Source of the DNA: Brachyhypopomus gauderio
Taxonomy: Eukaryota; Chordata; Actinopteri; Gymnotiformes; Hypopomidae
Assembly: GCF_052324685.1 (NCBI RefSeq)
Contig: NW_027506898.1
Location: 62,001 to 126,000 of the forward strand
Reading direction: 5' to 3'
Length of the DNA: 64,000 nucleotides
Part shown: piece by piece, positions 54,656 to 64,000 of the stretch
Layout: each line of letters opens with the position of its first letter
Position numbering within the stretch: position 1 is the stretch's first letter
Notes under the pieces: model-generated
What the model was told of the DNA's origin: nothing
Databases searched by the model: none
The model's input: only the letters and a program-made list of their open reading frames with translations
Position numbers and translations under genes: made by a program

Positions 54656-54729
54656 GGCCGGTTAGCTCAGCTGGTTAGAGCGTGGTGCTAATAACGCCAA
54701 GGTCATGGGTTCGATCCCCATACGGGCCA
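54656..54729 (+). tRNA. tRNA-Ile-AAT: tRNA-Ile(AAT), unit 72
   Basis: Consensus gene body; 5' flank catccatc, as in 845 and 56194. Confidence 0.98.
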
Positions 54730-55018
54730 TTGATGATAGTCTTTTGGATCAGATATGAGGCGGATTAGTGTTATTTTGGGTCTCTCAAATTCCAACTTGT
54801 ATGGTGGAGATCAGAAAGTCTTGTCGGACAGTGTGGACTCTTGACATGTGCGAGCCCTTATTGTTGAGTACTCATATAGTACGAATCACATGTTTAAGGT
54901 GACACATTCTAACAGAGATTTGGCATGTAGTGTGTGAAAAGAATTATGGAAGCGTCAGGGTCAAAAAACATGCACCAATTTTCTTTTTCACTATCGAGCA
55001 TGACTCAAATGCCTATAA

Positions 55019-55091
55019 TGGAGAATGTGGGCATCGATCCCACTACCTCTCGCATGCTAAGCGAGCGCTCTACCACTTGAGCTAATTCCCC
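55019..55091 (-). tRNA. tRNA-Ala-AGC: tRNA-Ala(AGC), unit 72
   Basis: Consensus gene body; 5' flank tactagg. Confidence 0.98.
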
Positions 55092-55424
55092 TACTAGGCT
55101 CAGTGCTCTTGTTGTTCAGATCCTGGACAAAAGCTCAAGTCCAAACTGAGAGTGCAAAGCTCTACAGACACTGCAATTGATGATTTTTACATTTCTTTAC
55201 TGTGAACAGCTGCATGGACTTGCATTTTAGCAGTGGCTCAAAGGTTGAGTAGATTTAATTTGATCGTTGACCGCCAATCAACCAAGAAGAGAAGGAAACT
55301 GGAGGTGTCAACTAATGTCTGTGCTTGGTCGATTACCGCAGACATCCCTCCTCATACCATTTGTATACTTTCATGGAACAGGCCTACCTCAGCCACACAA
55401 CTTGCAGAAAGCCTCCCTCATGTA

Positions 55425-55498
55425 GGCCGGTTAGCTCAGCTGGTTAGAGCGTGGTGCTAATAACGCCAAGGTCATGGGTTCGATCCCCATACGGGCCA
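55425..55498 (+). tRNA. tRNA-Ile-AAT: tRNA-Ile(AAT), unit 73
   Basis: Consensus gene body; 5' flank cctccctc. Confidence 0.98.
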
Positions 55499-55787
55499 TT
55501 GATGATAGTCTTTTGGATCAGATATGAGGCGGATTAGTGTTATTTTGGGTCTCTCAAATTCCAACTTGTATGGTGGAGATCAGAAAGTCTTGTCGGACGG
55601 TGTGGACTCTTGACATGTGCGAGCCCTTATTGTTGAGTACTCATATAGTACGAATCACATGTTTAAGGTGACACATTCTAACAGAGATTTGGCATGTAGT
55701 GTGTGAAAAGAATTATGGAGGCGTCAGGGTCAAAAAACATGCACCAATTTTCTTTTTCACTATCGAGCATGACTGAAATGCCTGTAA

Positions 55788-55860
55788 TGGAGAATGTGGG
55801 CATCGATCCCACTACCTCTTACATGCTAAGCGAGCGCTCTACCACTTGAGCTAATTCCCC
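55788..55860 (-). tRNA. tRNA-Ala-AGC: tRNA-Ala(AGC), T40/A41 family, unit 73
   Basis: Same two changes as 54250, 1,538 bp later; 5' flank tagtagg. Confidence 0.9.
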
Positions 55861-56193
55861 TAGTAGGCTCAGTGCTCTTGTTGTTCAGATCCTGGACAAA
55901 AGCTCAAGTCCAAACTGAGAGTGCAAAGCTCTACAGACACTGCAATTGATGATTTTTACATTTCTTTACTGTGAACAGCTGCATGGACTTGCATTTTAGC
56001 AGTGGCTCAAAGGTTGAGTAGATTTAATTTGATCGTTGACCGCCAATCAACCAAGAAGAGAAGGGAACTGGAGGTGTCAACTAATGTCTGTGCTTGGTCG
56101 ATTACCGCAGACATCCCTCCTCATACCATTTGTATACTTTCATGGAAAAGGCCTACCTCAGCCACACAACTTGCAGAAAGCATCCATCATGTA

Positions 56194-56267
56194 GGCCGGT
56201 TAGCTCAGCTGGTTAGAGCGTGGTGCTAATAACGCCAAGGTCATGGGTTCGATCCCCATACGGGCCA
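56194..56267 (+). tRNA. tRNA-Ile-AAT: tRNA-Ile(AAT), unit 74
   Basis: Consensus gene body; 5' flank catccatc. Confidence 0.98.
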
Positions 56268-56556
56268 TTGATGATAGTCTTTTGGATCAGATATGAGGCG
56301 GATTAGTGTTATTTTGGGTCTCTCAAATTCCAACTTGTATGGTGGAGATCAGAAAGTCTTGTCGGACAGTGTGGACTCTTGACATGTGCGAGCCCTTATT
56401 GTTGATTACTCATATAGTACGAATCACATGTTTAAGGTGACACATTCTAACAGAGATTTGGCATGTAGTGTGTGAAAAGAATTATCGAAGCGTCAGGGTC
56501 AAAAAACATGCACCAATTTTCTTTTTCACTATCGAGCATGACTCAAATGCCTATAA

Positions 56557-56629
56557 TGGAGAATGTGGGCATCGATCCCACTACCTCTCGCATGCTAAGC
56601 GAGCGCTCTACCACTTGAGCTAATTCCCC
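56557..56629 (-). tRNA. tRNA-Ala-AGC: tRNA-Ala(AGC), unit 74
   Basis: Consensus gene body; 5' flank tactagg. Confidence 0.98.
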
Positions 56630-56962
56630 TACTAGGCTCAGTGCTCTTGTTGTTCAGATCCTGGACAAAAGCTCAAGTCCAAACTGAGAGTGCAAAGCTC
56701 TACAGACACTGCAATTGATGATTTTTACATTTCTTTACTGTGAACAGCTGCATGGACTTGCATTTTAGCAGTGGCTCAAAGGTTGAGTAGATTTAATTTG
56801 ATCGTTGACCGCCAATCAACCAAGAAGAGAAGGAAACTGGAGGTGTCAACTAATGTCTGTGCTTGGTCGATTACCGCAGACATCCCTCCTCATACCATTT
56901 GTATACTTTCATGGAACAGGCCTACCTCAGCCACACAACTTGCAGAAAGCCTCCCTCATGTA

Positions 56963-57036
56963 GGCCGGTTAGCTCAGCTGGTTAGAGCGTGGTGCTAATA
57001 ACGCCAAGGTCATGGGTTCGATCCCCATACGGGCCA
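56963..57036 (+). tRNA. tRNA-Ile-AAT: tRNA-Ile(AAT), unit 75
   Basis: Consensus gene body; 5' flank cctccctc. Confidence 0.98.
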
Positions 57037-57325
57037 TTGATGATAGTCTTTTGGATCAGATATGAGGCGGATTAGTGTTATTTTGGGTCTCTCAAATTCC
57101 AACTTGTATGGTGGAGATCAGAAAGTCTTGTCGGACGGTGTGGACTCTTGACATGTGTGAGCCCTTATTGTTGAGTACTCATATAGTACGAATCACATGT
57201 TTAAGGTGACACATTCTAACAGAGATTTGGCATGTAGTGTGTGAAAAGAATTATGGAAGCGTCAGGGTCAAAAAACATGCACCAATTTTCTTTTTCACTA
57301 TCGAGCATGACTGAAATGCCTGTAA

Positions 57326-57398
57326 TGGAGAATGTGGGCATCGATCCCACTACCTCTCGCATGCTAAGCGAGTGCTCTACCACTTGAGCTAATTCCCC
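57326..57398 (-). tRNA. tRNA-Ala-AGC: tRNA-Ala(AGC), A26 pair, unit 75
   Basis: G26 to A at the hinge between the D and anticodon stems, usually tolerated. 5' flank tactagg. Confidence 0.96.
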
Positions 57399-57731
57399 TA
57401 CTAGGCTCAGTGCTCTTGTTGTTCAGATCCTGGACAAAAGCTCAAGTCCAAACTGAGAGTGCAAAGCTCTACAGACACTGCAATTGATGATTTTTACATT
57501 TCTTTACTGTGAAAAGCTGCATGGACTTGCATTTTAGCAGTGGCTCAAAGGTTGAGTAGATTTAATTTGATCGTTGACCGCCAATCAACCAAGAAGAGAA
57601 GGAAACTGGAGGTGTCAACTAATGTCTGTGCTTGGTCGATTACCGCAGACATCCCTCCTCATACCATTTGTATACTTTCATGGAACAGGCCTACCTCAGC
57701 CACACAACTTGCAGAAAGCCTCCCTCATGTA

Positions 57732-57805
57732 GGCCGGTTAGCTCAGCTGGTTAGAGCGTGGTGCTAATAACGCCAAGGTCATGGGTTCGATCCCCATACG
57801 GGCCA
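57732..57805 (+). tRNA. tRNA-Ile-AAT: tRNA-Ile(AAT), unit 76
   Basis: Consensus gene body; 5' flank cctccctc. Confidence 0.98.
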
Positions 57806-58094
57806 TTGATGATAGTCTTTTGGATCAGATATGAGGCGGATTAGTGTTATTTTGGGTCTCTCAAATTCCAACTTGTATGGTGGAGATCAGAAAGTCTTGT
57901 CGGACGGTGTGGACTCTTGACATGTGTGAGCCCTTATTGTTGAGTACTCATATAGTACGAATCACATGTTTAAGGTGACACATTCTAACAGAGATTTGGC
58001 ATGTAGTGTGTGAAAAGAATTATGGAAGCGTCAGGGTCAAAAAACATGCACCAATTTTCTTTTTCACTATCGAGCATGACTGTAATGCCAGTAA

Positions 58095-58167
58095 TGGAGA
58101 ATGTGGGCATCGATCCCACTACCTCTCGCATGCTAAGCGAGTGCTCTACCACTTGAGCTAATTCCCC
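58095..58167 (-). tRNA. tRNA-Ala-AGC: tRNA-Ala(AGC), A26 pair, unit 76
   Basis: Same G26 to A as 57326, with two extra changes in the 3' flank. 5' flank tactagg. Confidence 0.96.
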
Positions 58168-58500
58168 TACTAGGCTCAGTGCTCTTGTTGTTCAGATCCT
58201 GGACAAAAGCTCAAGTCCAAACTGAGAGTGCAAAGCTCTACAGACACTGCAATTGATGATTTTTACATTTCTTTACTGTGAAAAGCTGCATGGACTTGCA
58301 TTTTAGCAGTGGCTCAAAGGTTGAGTAGATTTAATTTGATCGTTGACCGCCAATCAACCAAGAAGAGAAGGAAACTGGAGGTGTCAACTAATGTCTGTGC
58401 TTGGTCGATTACCGCAGACATCCCTCCTCATACCATTTGTATACTTTCATGGAACAGGCCTACCTCAGCCACACAACTTGCAGAAAGACTCCATCATGTA

Positions 58501-58574
58501 GGCCGGTTAGCTCAGCTGGTAACAGTGTGGTGCTAATAACGCCAAGGTCATGGGTTCGATCCCCATACGGGCCA
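58501..58574 (+). tRNA. tRNA-Ile-AAT: tRNA-Ile(AAT), C22 family, extra changes, unit 77
   Basis: T20a to A, G22 to C and C25 to T together weaken the D stem (C13-C22 mismatch and G10-T25 wobble). Likely poor or inactive. 5' flank actccatc. Confidence 0.82.
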
Positions 58575-58863
58575 TTGATGATTGTCTTTTGGATCAGATA
58601 TGAGGCGGATTAGTGTTATTTTGGGTCTCTCAAATTCCAACTTGTATGGTGGAGATCAGAAAGTCTTGTCGGACGGTGTGGACTCTTGACATGTGCGAGC
58701 CCTTATTGTTGAGTACTCATATAGTACGAATCACATGTTTAAGGTGACACATTCTAACAGAGATTTGGCATGTAGTGTGTGAAAAGAATTATGGAAGCGT
58801 CAGGGTCAAAAAACATGCACCAATTTTCTTTTTCACTATCGAGCATGACTGAAATGCCTATAA

Positions 58864-58936
58864 TGGAGAATGTGGGCATCGATCCCACTACCTCTCGCAT
58901 GCTAAGCGAGCGCTCTACCACTTGAGCTAATTCCCC
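58864..58936 (-). tRNA. tRNA-Ala-AGC: tRNA-Ala(AGC), unit 77
   Basis: Consensus gene body; last Ala copy in the window with G3:U70. 5' flank tactagg. Confidence 0.98.
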
Positions 58937-59269
58937 TACTAGGCTCAGTGCTCTTGTTGTTCAGATCCTGGACAAAAGCTCAAGTCCAAACTGAGAGTGC
59001 AAAGCTCTACAGACACTGCAATTGATGATTTTTACATTTCTTTACTGTGAACAGCTGCATGGACTTGCATTTTAGCAGTGGCTCAAAGGTTGAGTAGATT
59101 TAATTTGATCGTTGACCGCCAATCAACCAAGAAGAGAAGGAAACTGGAGGTGTCAACTAATGTCTGTGCTTGGTCGATTACCGCAGACATCCCTCCTCAT
59201 ACCATTTGTATACTTTCATGGAACAGGCCTACCTCAGCCACACAACTTGCAGAAAGACTCCATCATGTA

Positions 59270-59343
59270 GGCCGGTTAGCTCAGCTGGTTACAGCGTGGT
59301 GCTAATAACGCCAAGGTCATGGGTTCGATCCCCATACGGGCCA
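59270..59343 (+). tRNA. tRNA-Ile-AAT: tRNA-Ile(AAT), C22 family, unit 78
   Basis: G22 to C leaves a C13-C22 mismatch in the D stem. 5' flank actccatc. Confidence 0.9.
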
Positions 59344-59632
59344 TTGATGATTGTCTTTTGGATCAGATATGAGGCGGATTAGTGTTATTTTGGGTCTCTC
59401 AAATGCCAACTTGTATGGTGGAGATCAGAAAGTCTTGTCGGACGGTGTGGACTCTTGACATGTGCGAGCCCTTATTGTTGAGTACTCATATAGTACGAAT
59501 CACATGTTTAAGGTGACACATTCTAACAGAGATTTGGCATGTAGTGTGTGAAAAGAATTATGGAAGCGTCAGGGTCAAAAAACATGCACCAATTTTCTTT
59601 TTCACTATCGAGCATGACTGAAATGCCTATAA

Positions 59633-59705
59633 TGGAGAATGTGGGCATCGATCCGACTACCTCTCGCATGCTAAGCGAGCGCTCTACCACTTGAGCTAAT
59701 TCGCC
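59633..59705 (-). tRNA. tRNA-Ala-AGC: tRNA-Ala(AGC)-like, C3/C51 family, unit 78
   Basis: G3 to C removes the G3:U70 identity pair and G51 to C breaks a T-stem pair. First of six consecutive copies of this type. 5' flank tagtagg. Confidence 0.85.
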
Positions 59706-60038
59706 TAGTAGGCTCAGTGCTCTTGTTGTTCAGATCCTGGACAAAAGCTCAAGTCCAAACTGAGAGTGCAAAGCTCTACAGACACTGCAATTGATGATTT
59801 TTACATTTCTTTACTGTGAACAGCTGCATGGACTTGCATTTTAGCAGTGGCTCAAAGGTTGAGTAGATTTAATTTGATCGTTGACCGCCAATCAACCAAG
59901 AAGAGAAGGAAACTGGAGGTGTCAACTAATGTCTGTGCTTGGTCGATTACCGCAGACATCCCTCCTCATACCATTTGTATACTTTCATGGAACAGGCCTA
60001 CCTCAGCCACACAACTTGCAGAAAGACTCCATCATGTA

Positions 60039-60112
60039 GGCCGGTTAGCTCAGCTGGTTACAGCGTGGTGCTAATAACGCCAAGGTCATGGGTTCGATCC
60101 CCATACGGGCCA
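60039..60112 (+). tRNA. tRNA-Ile-AAT: tRNA-Ile(AAT), C22 family, unit 79
   Basis: Same G22 to C change as 59270; 5' flank actccatc. Confidence 0.9.
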
Positions 60113-60401
60113 TTGATGATAGTCTTTTGGATCAGATATGAGGCGGATTAGTGTTATTTTGGGTCTCTCAAATGCCAACTTGTATGGTGGAGATCAGAAA
60201 GTCTTGTCGGACGGTGTGGACTCTTGACATGTGCGAGCCCTTATTGTTGAGTACTCATATAGTACGAATCACATGTTTAAGGTGACACATTCTAACAGAG
60301 ATTTGGCATGTAGTGTGTGAAAAGAATTATGGAAGCGTCAGGGTCAAAAAACATGCACCAATTTTCTTTTTCACTATCGAGCATGACTGAAATGCCTATA
60401 A

Positions 60402-60474
60402 TGGAGAATGTGGGCATCGATCCGACTACCTCTCGCATGCTAAGCGAGCGCTCTACCACTTGAGCTAATTCGCC
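60402..60474 (-). tRNA. tRNA-Ala-AGC: tRNA-Ala(AGC)-like, C3/C51 family, unit 79
   Basis: C3/C51 type; 5' flank tagtagg. Confidence 0.85.
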
Positions 60475-60807
60475 TAGTAGGCTCAGTGCTCTTGTTGTTC
60501 AGATCCTGGACAAAAGCTCAAGTCCAAACTGAGAGTGCAAAGCTCTACAGACACTGCAATTGATGATTTTTACATTTCTTTACTGTGAACAGCTGCATGG
60601 ACTTGCATTTTAGCAGTGGCTCAAAGGTTGAGTAGATTTAATTTGATCGTTGACCACCAATCAACCAAGAAGAGAAGGAAACTGGAGGTGTCAACTAATG
60701 TCTGTGCTTGGTCGATTACCGCAGACATCCCTCCTCATACCATTTGTATACTTTCATGGAACAGGCCTACCTCAGCCACACAACTTGCAGAAAGCCTCCC
60801 TCATGTA

Positions 60808-60881
60808 GGCCGGTTAGCTCAGCTGGTTAGAGCGTGGTGCTAATAACGCCAAGGTCATGGGTTCGATCCCCATACGGGCCA
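60808..60881 (+). tRNA. tRNA-Ile-AAT: tRNA-Ile(AAT), unit 80
   Basis: Consensus gene body; 5' flank cctccctc. Confidence 0.98.
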
Positions 60882-61170
60882 TTGATGATAGTCTTTTGGA
60901 TCAGATATGAGGCGGATTAGTGTTATTTTGGGTCTCTCAAATGCCAACTTGTATGGTGGAGATCAGAAAGTCTTGTCGGACGGTGTGGACTCTTGACATG
61001 TGCGAGCCCTTATTGTTGAGTACTCATATAGTACGAATCACATGTTTAAGGTGACACATTCTAACAGAGATTTGGCATGTAGTGTGTGAAAAGAATTATG
61101 GAAGCGTCAGGGTCAAAAAACATGCACCAATTTTCTTTTTCACTATCGAGCATGACTGAAATGCCTATAA

Positions 61171-61243
61171 TGGAGAATGTGGGCATCGATCCGACTACCT
61201 CTCGCATGCTAAGCGAGCGCTCTACCACTTGAGCTAATTCGCC
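61171..61243 (-). tRNA. tRNA-Ala-AGC: tRNA-Ala(AGC)-like, C3/C51 family, unit 80
   Basis: C3/C51 type; 5' flank tagaagg. Confidence 0.85.
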
Positions 61244-61576
61244 TAGAAGGCTCAGTGCTCTTGTTGTTCAGATCCTGGACAAAAGCTCAAGTCCAAACTG
61301 AGAGTGCAAAGCTCTACAGACACTGCAATTGATGATTTTTACATTTCTTTACTGTGAACAGCTGCATGGACTTGCATTTTAGCAGTGGCTCAAAGGTTGA
61401 GTAGATTTAATTTGATCGTTGACCACCAATCAACCAAGAAGAGAAGGAAACTGGAGGTGTCAACTAATGTCTGTGCTTGGTCGATTACCGCAGACATCCC
61501 TCCTCATACCATTTGTATACTTTCATGGAACAGGCCTACCTCAGCCACACAACTTGCAGAAAGCCTCCCTCATGTA

Positions 61577-61650
61577 GGCCGGTTAGCTCAGCTGGTTAGA
61601 GCGTGGTGCTAATAACGCCAAGGTCATGGGTTCGATCCCCATACGGGCCA
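61577..61650 (+). tRNA. tRNA-Ile-AAT: tRNA-Ile(AAT), unit 81
   Basis: Consensus gene body; 5' flank cctccctc. Confidence 0.98.
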
Positions 61651-61939
61651 TTGATGATAGTCTTTTGGATCAGATATGAGGCGGATTAGTGTTATTTTGG
61701 GTCTCTCAAATGCCAACTTGTATGGTGGAGATCAGAAAGTCTTGTCGGACGGTGTGGACTCTTGACATGTGCGAGCCCTTATTGTTGAGTACTCATATAG
61801 TACGAATCACATGTTTAAGGTGACACATTCTAACAGAGATTTGGCATGTAGTGTGTGAAAAGAATTATGGAAGCGTCAGGGTCAAAAAACATGCACCAAT
61901 TTTCTTTTTCACTATCGAGCATGACTGAAATGCCTATAA

Positions 61940-62012
61940 TGGAGAATGTGGGCATCGATCCGACTACCTCTCGCATGCTAAGCGAGCGCTCTACCACTTG
62001 AGCTAATTCGCC
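61940..62012 (-). tRNA. tRNA-Ala-AGC: tRNA-Ala(AGC)-like, C3/C51 family, unit 81
   Basis: C3/C51 type; 5' flank tagtagg. Confidence 0.85.
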
Positions 62013-62345
62013 TAGTAGGCTCAGTGCTCTTGTTGTTCAGATCCTGGACAAAAGCTCAAGTCCAAACTGAGAGTGCAAAGCTCTACAGACACTGCAATTG
62101 ATGATTTTTACATTTCTTTACTGTGAACAGCTGCATGGACTTGCATTTTAGCAGTGGCTCAAAGGTTGAGTAGATTTAATTTGATCGTTGACCGCCAATC
62201 AACCAAGAAGAGAAGGAAACTGGAGGTGTCAACTAATGTCTGTGCTTGGTCGATTACCGCAGACATCCCTCCTCATACCATTTGTATACTTTCATGGAAC
62301 AGGCCTACCTCAGCCACACAACTTGCAGAAAGACTCCATCATGTA

Positions 62346-62419
62346 GGCCGGTTAGCTCAGCTGGTTACAGCGTGGTGCTAATAACGCCAAGGTCATGGGT
62401 TCGATCCCCATACGGGCCA
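62346..62419 (+). tRNA. tRNA-Ile-AAT: tRNA-Ile(AAT), C22 family, unit 82
   Basis: G22 to C, three units after 60039; 5' flank actccatc. Confidence 0.9.
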
Positions 62420-62708
62420 TTGATGATAGTCTTTTGGATCAGATATGAGGCGGATTAGTGTTATTTTGGGTCTCTCAAATGCCAACTTGTATGGTGGAGA
62501 TCAGAAAGTCTTGTCGGACGGTGTGGACTCTTGACATGTGCGAGCCCTTATTGTTGAGTACTCATATAGTACGAATCACATGTTTAAGGTGACACATTCT
62601 AACAGAGATTTGGCATGTAGTGTGTGAAAAGAATTATGGAAGCGTCAGGGTCAAAAAACATGCACCAATTTTCTTTTTCACTATCGAGCATGACTGAAAT
62701 GCCTATAA

Positions 62709-62781
62709 TGGAGAATGTGGGCATCGATCCGACTACCTCTCGCATGCTAAGCGAGCGCTCTACCACTTGAGCTAATTCGCC
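62709..62781 (-). tRNA. tRNA-Ala-AGC: tRNA-Ala(AGC)-like, C3/C51 family, unit 82
   Basis: C3/C51 type; 5' flank tagtagg. Confidence 0.85.
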
Positions 62782-63114
62782 TAGTAGGCTCAGTGCTCTT
62801 GTTGTTCAGATCCTGGACAAAAGCTCAAGTCCAAACTGAGAGTGCAAAGCTCTACAGACACTGCAATTGATGATTTTTACATTTCTTTACTGTGAACAGC
62901 TGCATGGACTTGCATTTTAGCAGTGGCTCAAAGGTTGAGTAGATTTAATTTGATCGTTGACCACCAATCAACCAAGAAGAGAAGGAAACTGGAGGTGTCA
63001 ACTAATGTCTGTGCTTGGTCGATTACCGCAGACATCCCTCCTCATACCATTTGTATACTTTCATGGAACAGGCCTACCTCAGCCACACAACTTGCAGAAA
63101 GCCTCCCTCATGTA

Positions 63115-63188
63115 GGCCGGTTAGCTCAGCTGGTTAGAGCGTGGTGCTAATAACGCCAAGGTCATGGGTTCGATCCCCATACGGGCCA
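63115..63188 (+). tRNA. tRNA-Ile-AAT: tRNA-Ile(AAT), unit 83
   Basis: Consensus gene body; 5' flank cctccctc. Confidence 0.98.
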
Positions 63189-63477
63189 TTGATGATAGTC
63201 TTTTGGATCAGATATGAGGCGGATTAGTGTTATTTTGGGTCTCTCAAATGCCAACTTGTATGGTGGAGATCAGAAAGTCTTGTCGGACGGTGTGGACTCT
63301 TGACATGTGCGAGCCCTTATTGTTGAGTACTCATATAGTACGAATCACATGTTTAAGGTGACACATTCTAACAGAGATTTGGCATGTAGTGTGTGAAAAG
63401 AATTATGGAAGCGTCAGGGTCAAAAAACATGCACCAATTTTCTTTTTCACTATCGAGCATGACTGAAATGCCTATAA

Positions 63478-63550
63478 TGGAGAATGTGGGCATCGATCCG
63501 ACTACCTCTCGCATGCTAAGCGAGCGCTCTACCACTTGAGCTAATTCGCC
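63478..63550 (-). tRNA. tRNA-Ala-AGC: tRNA-Ala(AGC)-like, C3/C51 family, unit 83
   Basis: C3/C51 type; 5' flank tagaagg, matching 61171 three units earlier. Confidence 0.85.
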
Positions 63551-63883
63551 TAGAAGGCTCAGTGCTCTTGTTGTTCAGATCCTGGACAAAAGCTCAAGTC
63601 CAAACTGAGAGTGCAAAGCTCTACAGACACTGCAATTGATGATTTTTACATTTCTTTACTGTGAACAGCTGCATGGACTTGCATTTTAGCAGTGGCTCAA
63701 AGGTTGAGTAGATTTAATTTGATCGTTGACCACCAATCAACCAAGAAGAGAAGGAAACTGGAGGTGTCAACTAATGTCTGTGCTTGGTCGATTACCGCAG
63801 ACATCCCTCCTCATACCATTTGTATACTTTCATGGAACAGGCCTACCTCAGCCACACAACTTGCAGAAAGCCTCCCTCATGTA

Positions 63884-63957
63884 GGCCGGTTAGCTCAGCT
63901 GGTTAGAGCGTGGTGCTAATAACGCCAAGGTCATGGGTTCGATCCCCATACGGGCCA
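63884..63957 (+). tRNA. tRNA-Ile-AAT: tRNA-Ile(AAT), unit 84
   Basis: Consensus gene body; 5' flank cctccctc. Last full gene; its terminator (63970-63973) is still inside the window. Confidence 0.98.
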
Positions 63958-64000
63958 TTGATGATAGTCTTTTGGATCAGATATGAGGCGGATTAGTGTT

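Larger units (their letters stand above)
54250..57036. repeat. Second two-unit repeat, period 1,538 bp
   Basis: Units with Ala T40/A41, agggaactgg, the catccatc Ile flank and ggacagtg alternate with units having a consensus Ala, gactcaaatg and the cctccctc flank. Ala 54250 and 55788, and Ile 54656 and 56194, are each 1,538 bp apart. Confidence 0.88.
59633..63957. repeat. Three-unit repeat, period 2,307 bp, cut by the window
   Basis: The order C22-type Ile, then two units with the cctccctc flank and gaccacca in the spacer, repeats: Ile 60039 and 62346, 60808 and 63115, 61577 and 63884 are each 2,307 bp apart. The tagaagg Ala flank at 61171 and 63478 keeps the same period. Confidence 0.88.
1..64000. 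repeat. Tandem array of ~769-bp tRNA-Ile/tRNA-Ala units
   Basis: The same unit recurs without interruption through the window. The start-to-start distance of successive Ile genes is 767, 768 or 769 bp (mean about 768.8 over 83 intervals). Spacers are conserved almost as well as the genes, so neighbouring units differ by only a few substitutions and 1-2 bp indels. Length variants come from a 1-bp deletion in the T-rich run before Ala (for example near 1947), a 1-bp deletion in the Ala 5' flank (units around 13.6-19.7 kb), a missing T near 27863 and 41703, and a 2-bp deletion near 34854. No foreign insertion is visible. The first and last units are cut by the window, so the true array is longer. 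Homogeneity of genes and spacers together points to concerted evolution by unequal exchange or gene conversion. Confidence 0.99.

Noticed and set aside
1-64000. CRISPR array or bacterial repeat locus
   Set aside because: The unit is far too long, contains eukaryotic-type A34 tRNAs without CCA, and has no spacer diversity or cas genes.
1-64000. tRNA-derived SINE family
   Set aside because: Units are strictly tandem, carry two intact opposite tRNA genes, and lack A-rich or LINE-like tails and target-site duplications.
1-64000. Array as a pure assembly artefact
   Set aside because: Units carry different linked substitutions, private changes and higher-order patterns, which copy-paste errors would not make. 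The 27.5-39.3 and 41.4-52.4 kb duplication still deserves a read-level check.

Overview
The whole window is one tandem array of RNA polymerase III genes. A unit of 767-769 bp (mostly 769 or 768) repeats about 83 times, head to tail, from base 1 to base 64000, and both window edges cut through a unit, so the array continues on both sides. Each unit carries two nuclear tRNA genes: a 74-nt tRNA-Ile with anticodon AAT on the + strand and a 73-nt tRNA-Ala with anticodon AGC on the - strand. I count 84 Ile and 83 Ala copies, 167 tRNA genes in all. No protein gene, rRNA gene, transposon or CRISPR array is supported.

Organism. Adenosine at anticodon position 34 in both tRNAs, no encoded CCA tail, no intron, internal A and B boxes and T-run terminators indicate a eukaryotic nuclear genome. 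From memory, both tRNA bodies are very close to the vertebrate tRNA-Ile-AAT and tRNA-Ala-AGC sequences. Very large tRNA clusters are known in fish (zebrafish chromosome 4) and tandem tRNA repeats in amphibians (Xenopus), so a fish or other non-amniote vertebrate is the most likely source. The species cannot be fixed from the sequence.

Layout of a unit, shown by the first one: Ile 76-149 (+); a 289-bp convergent spacer with the Ile terminator (TTTT at 162-165) and the Ala terminator (A6 at 383-388, read as T6 on the - strand); Ala 439-511 (-); a 333-bp divergent spacer holding the 5' flanks of both genes; then the next Ile at 845. The genes therefore alternate tail-to-tail and head-to-head.

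Layout of the array. Diagnostic substitutions divide it into zones: about 1-7.5 kb (mixed units with a recurring 1-bp-deleted type); 7.5-16 kb (units carrying a CATATG spacer variant, recurring at 3,842 and 2,304 bp); 17.0-21.6 kb (a clear two-unit higher-order repeat, period 1,537 bp); about 22.4-53.4 kb (a subfamily marked by 'gcaagccc' in the spacer and 'ttgtagg' beside Ala, containing an 11-12 kb internal duplication at 27.5-39.3 and 41.4-52.4 kb); 54.2-57.0 kb (a second dimer, 1,538 bp); 59.6-64 kb (a three-unit repeat, 2,307 bp, with Ala copies that have lost G3:U70). By eye 49 of 84 Ile and 56 of 83 Ala gene bodies match the consensus. The rest carry substitutions that are often shared by several units, which shows that altered genes have been copied along with intact ones.

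Function. Intact copies should supply isoleucine and alanine tRNAs that both need A34-to-inosine editing. Several variant families alter identity or folding positions (Ala G3:U70, Ala U33, Ile discriminator base, Ile D stem) and are likely poor substrates or pseudogenes. All positions were read by eye; a covariance-model scan would give exact counts. tRNA positions below use standard tRNA numbering.
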